Assembly (NCBI GenBank): GCA_016765515.1
Contig: JAESPT010000044.1
Coordinates: 1-6,435, forward strand
DNA: 6,435 bases
Origin: Sneathiella sp.
Lineage (GTDB): Bacteria; Pseudomonadota; Alphaproteobacteria; Sneathiellales; Sneathiellaceae
Direction of reading: 5' to 3'
Shown here: one piece after another, positions 6,362 to 6,435 of the stretch
Layout of the letters: the number at the start of each line of letters is the position of its first letter
Position numbering within the stretch: the stretch's first letter is position 1
The notes under the pieces: generated by a model
What the model saw: the letters and a program-made list of their open reading frames with translations, nothing else
What the model was told of the DNA's origin: nothing
The model's database searches: none
Translations under genes and position numbers: made by a program

Positions 6362-6435
6362 ATGAAACGAGTCGAAATTCCATCCAGGTTCTTTTTTTCG
6401 ACTCCTCCCGCCCCCTGTCCGTATTTAGAAGACAA
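6362..6435 (+). CDS. bpt: Bpt-type aspartate/glutamate leucyltransferase (arginyltransferase family), first 24 codons
   Basis: This is an N-terminal fragment running off the right edge. The frame from ATG 6362 stays open to the last base and encodes MKRVEIPSRFFFSTPPAPCP followed by YLED. The core FF-(S/T)-x-P-x-PCPYL is the conserved N-terminal signature of bacterial Bpt/Ate-like aminoacyl-tRNA-protein transferases. These move Leu (or Arg) from tRNA to N-terminal Asp/Glu of proteins, marking them for the ClpS/ClpAP N-degron route in the cytoplasm. The Cys in CPYL is the conserved N-terminal cysteine of the family. GCAGG (6351-6355) lies 6 nt before the ATG, a usable weak Shine-Dalgarno. The ATG is 88 bp after the permease stop on the same strand. 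With only 24 residues visible, the call rests on this motif alone and could be wrong. Confidence 0.72.
   Translation, partial: MKRVEIPSRFFFSTPPAPCPYLED
6369..6404. repeat. 9-bp inverted repeat inside the 5' coding part of bpt
   Basis: GAGTCGAAA (6369-6377) and TTTCGACTC (6396-6404) are perfect complements with an 18-nt loop that ends in part of a T-run. The hairpin begins 7 nt after the first base of the bpt ATG, so in mRNA it would lie within the ribosome footprint. No U-tract follows the 3' arm, so it is not a standard terminator. It could tune translation initiation or be chance. Confidence 0.4.

Noticed and set aside
6369..6404. Inverted repeat as an intrinsic terminator for the permease gene
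   Set aside because: The T-run is in the loop, not after the 3' arm, and the repeat lies inside the coding start of bpt. It was kept only as a repeat.

Overview
This window looks like an ordinary chromosomal segment of a flagellated alphaproteobacterium. The main clue is the MotB N-terminus: a lysine-rich cytoplasmic stretch, then a GGHHGGAWKVAYADF motif and a long leucine/phenylalanine-rich membrane helix, which is the style common in that class. The first residues of a bacterial leucyl/arginyl-transferase (Bpt) at the right edge also fit. Base composition is moderate, by eye a little under 50% GC. The genus cannot be fixed from this sequence alone.

Layout, left to right. (1) The 3' two-thirds of motA (runs off the left edge) and complete motB, both on +, form the stator operon of the flagellar motor. 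(2) A minus-strand gene for a membrane-anchored class I methyltransferase converges on motB, and the two stop codons touch with no base between them. (3) A 202-bp divergent intergenic region carries a nested inverted repeat and a weak promoter candidate. (4) A plus-strand RDD-family membrane protein with a non-ATG start follows. (5) A minus-strand FAD-dependent amine oxidase of the PuuB/DAO type overlaps the 3' end of the RDD gene by 17 bp. (6) A 150-bp divergent control region contains a 16-bp palindrome. (7) A plus-strand SLC13/DASS-type permease with two central RCK_C (TrkA-C) domains follows. (8) An 88-bp gap leads to the first 24 codons of a bpt-like N-degron aminoacyltransferase, which runs off the right edge.

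motA and motB act together as the ion-conducting stator. The divergent oxidase and permease share one short control region and could handle one nitrogenous or carboxylate substrate (uptake plus oxidation), but this is inference from position only. From memory, RDD-family genes and bpt are often direct neighbours in Alphaproteobacteria. Here the oxidase/permease pair sits between them, so it may be an insertion into an older arrangement.

I did not find a clearly novel system. There is no CRISPR array, tRNA or rRNA gene, transposase or phage gene. The points most worth a second look are the FAM173-like architecture of the membrane methyltransferase, the split RDD/bpt neighbourhood, the palindrome between oxidase and permease, and the nested inverted repeat upstream of the RDD gene.
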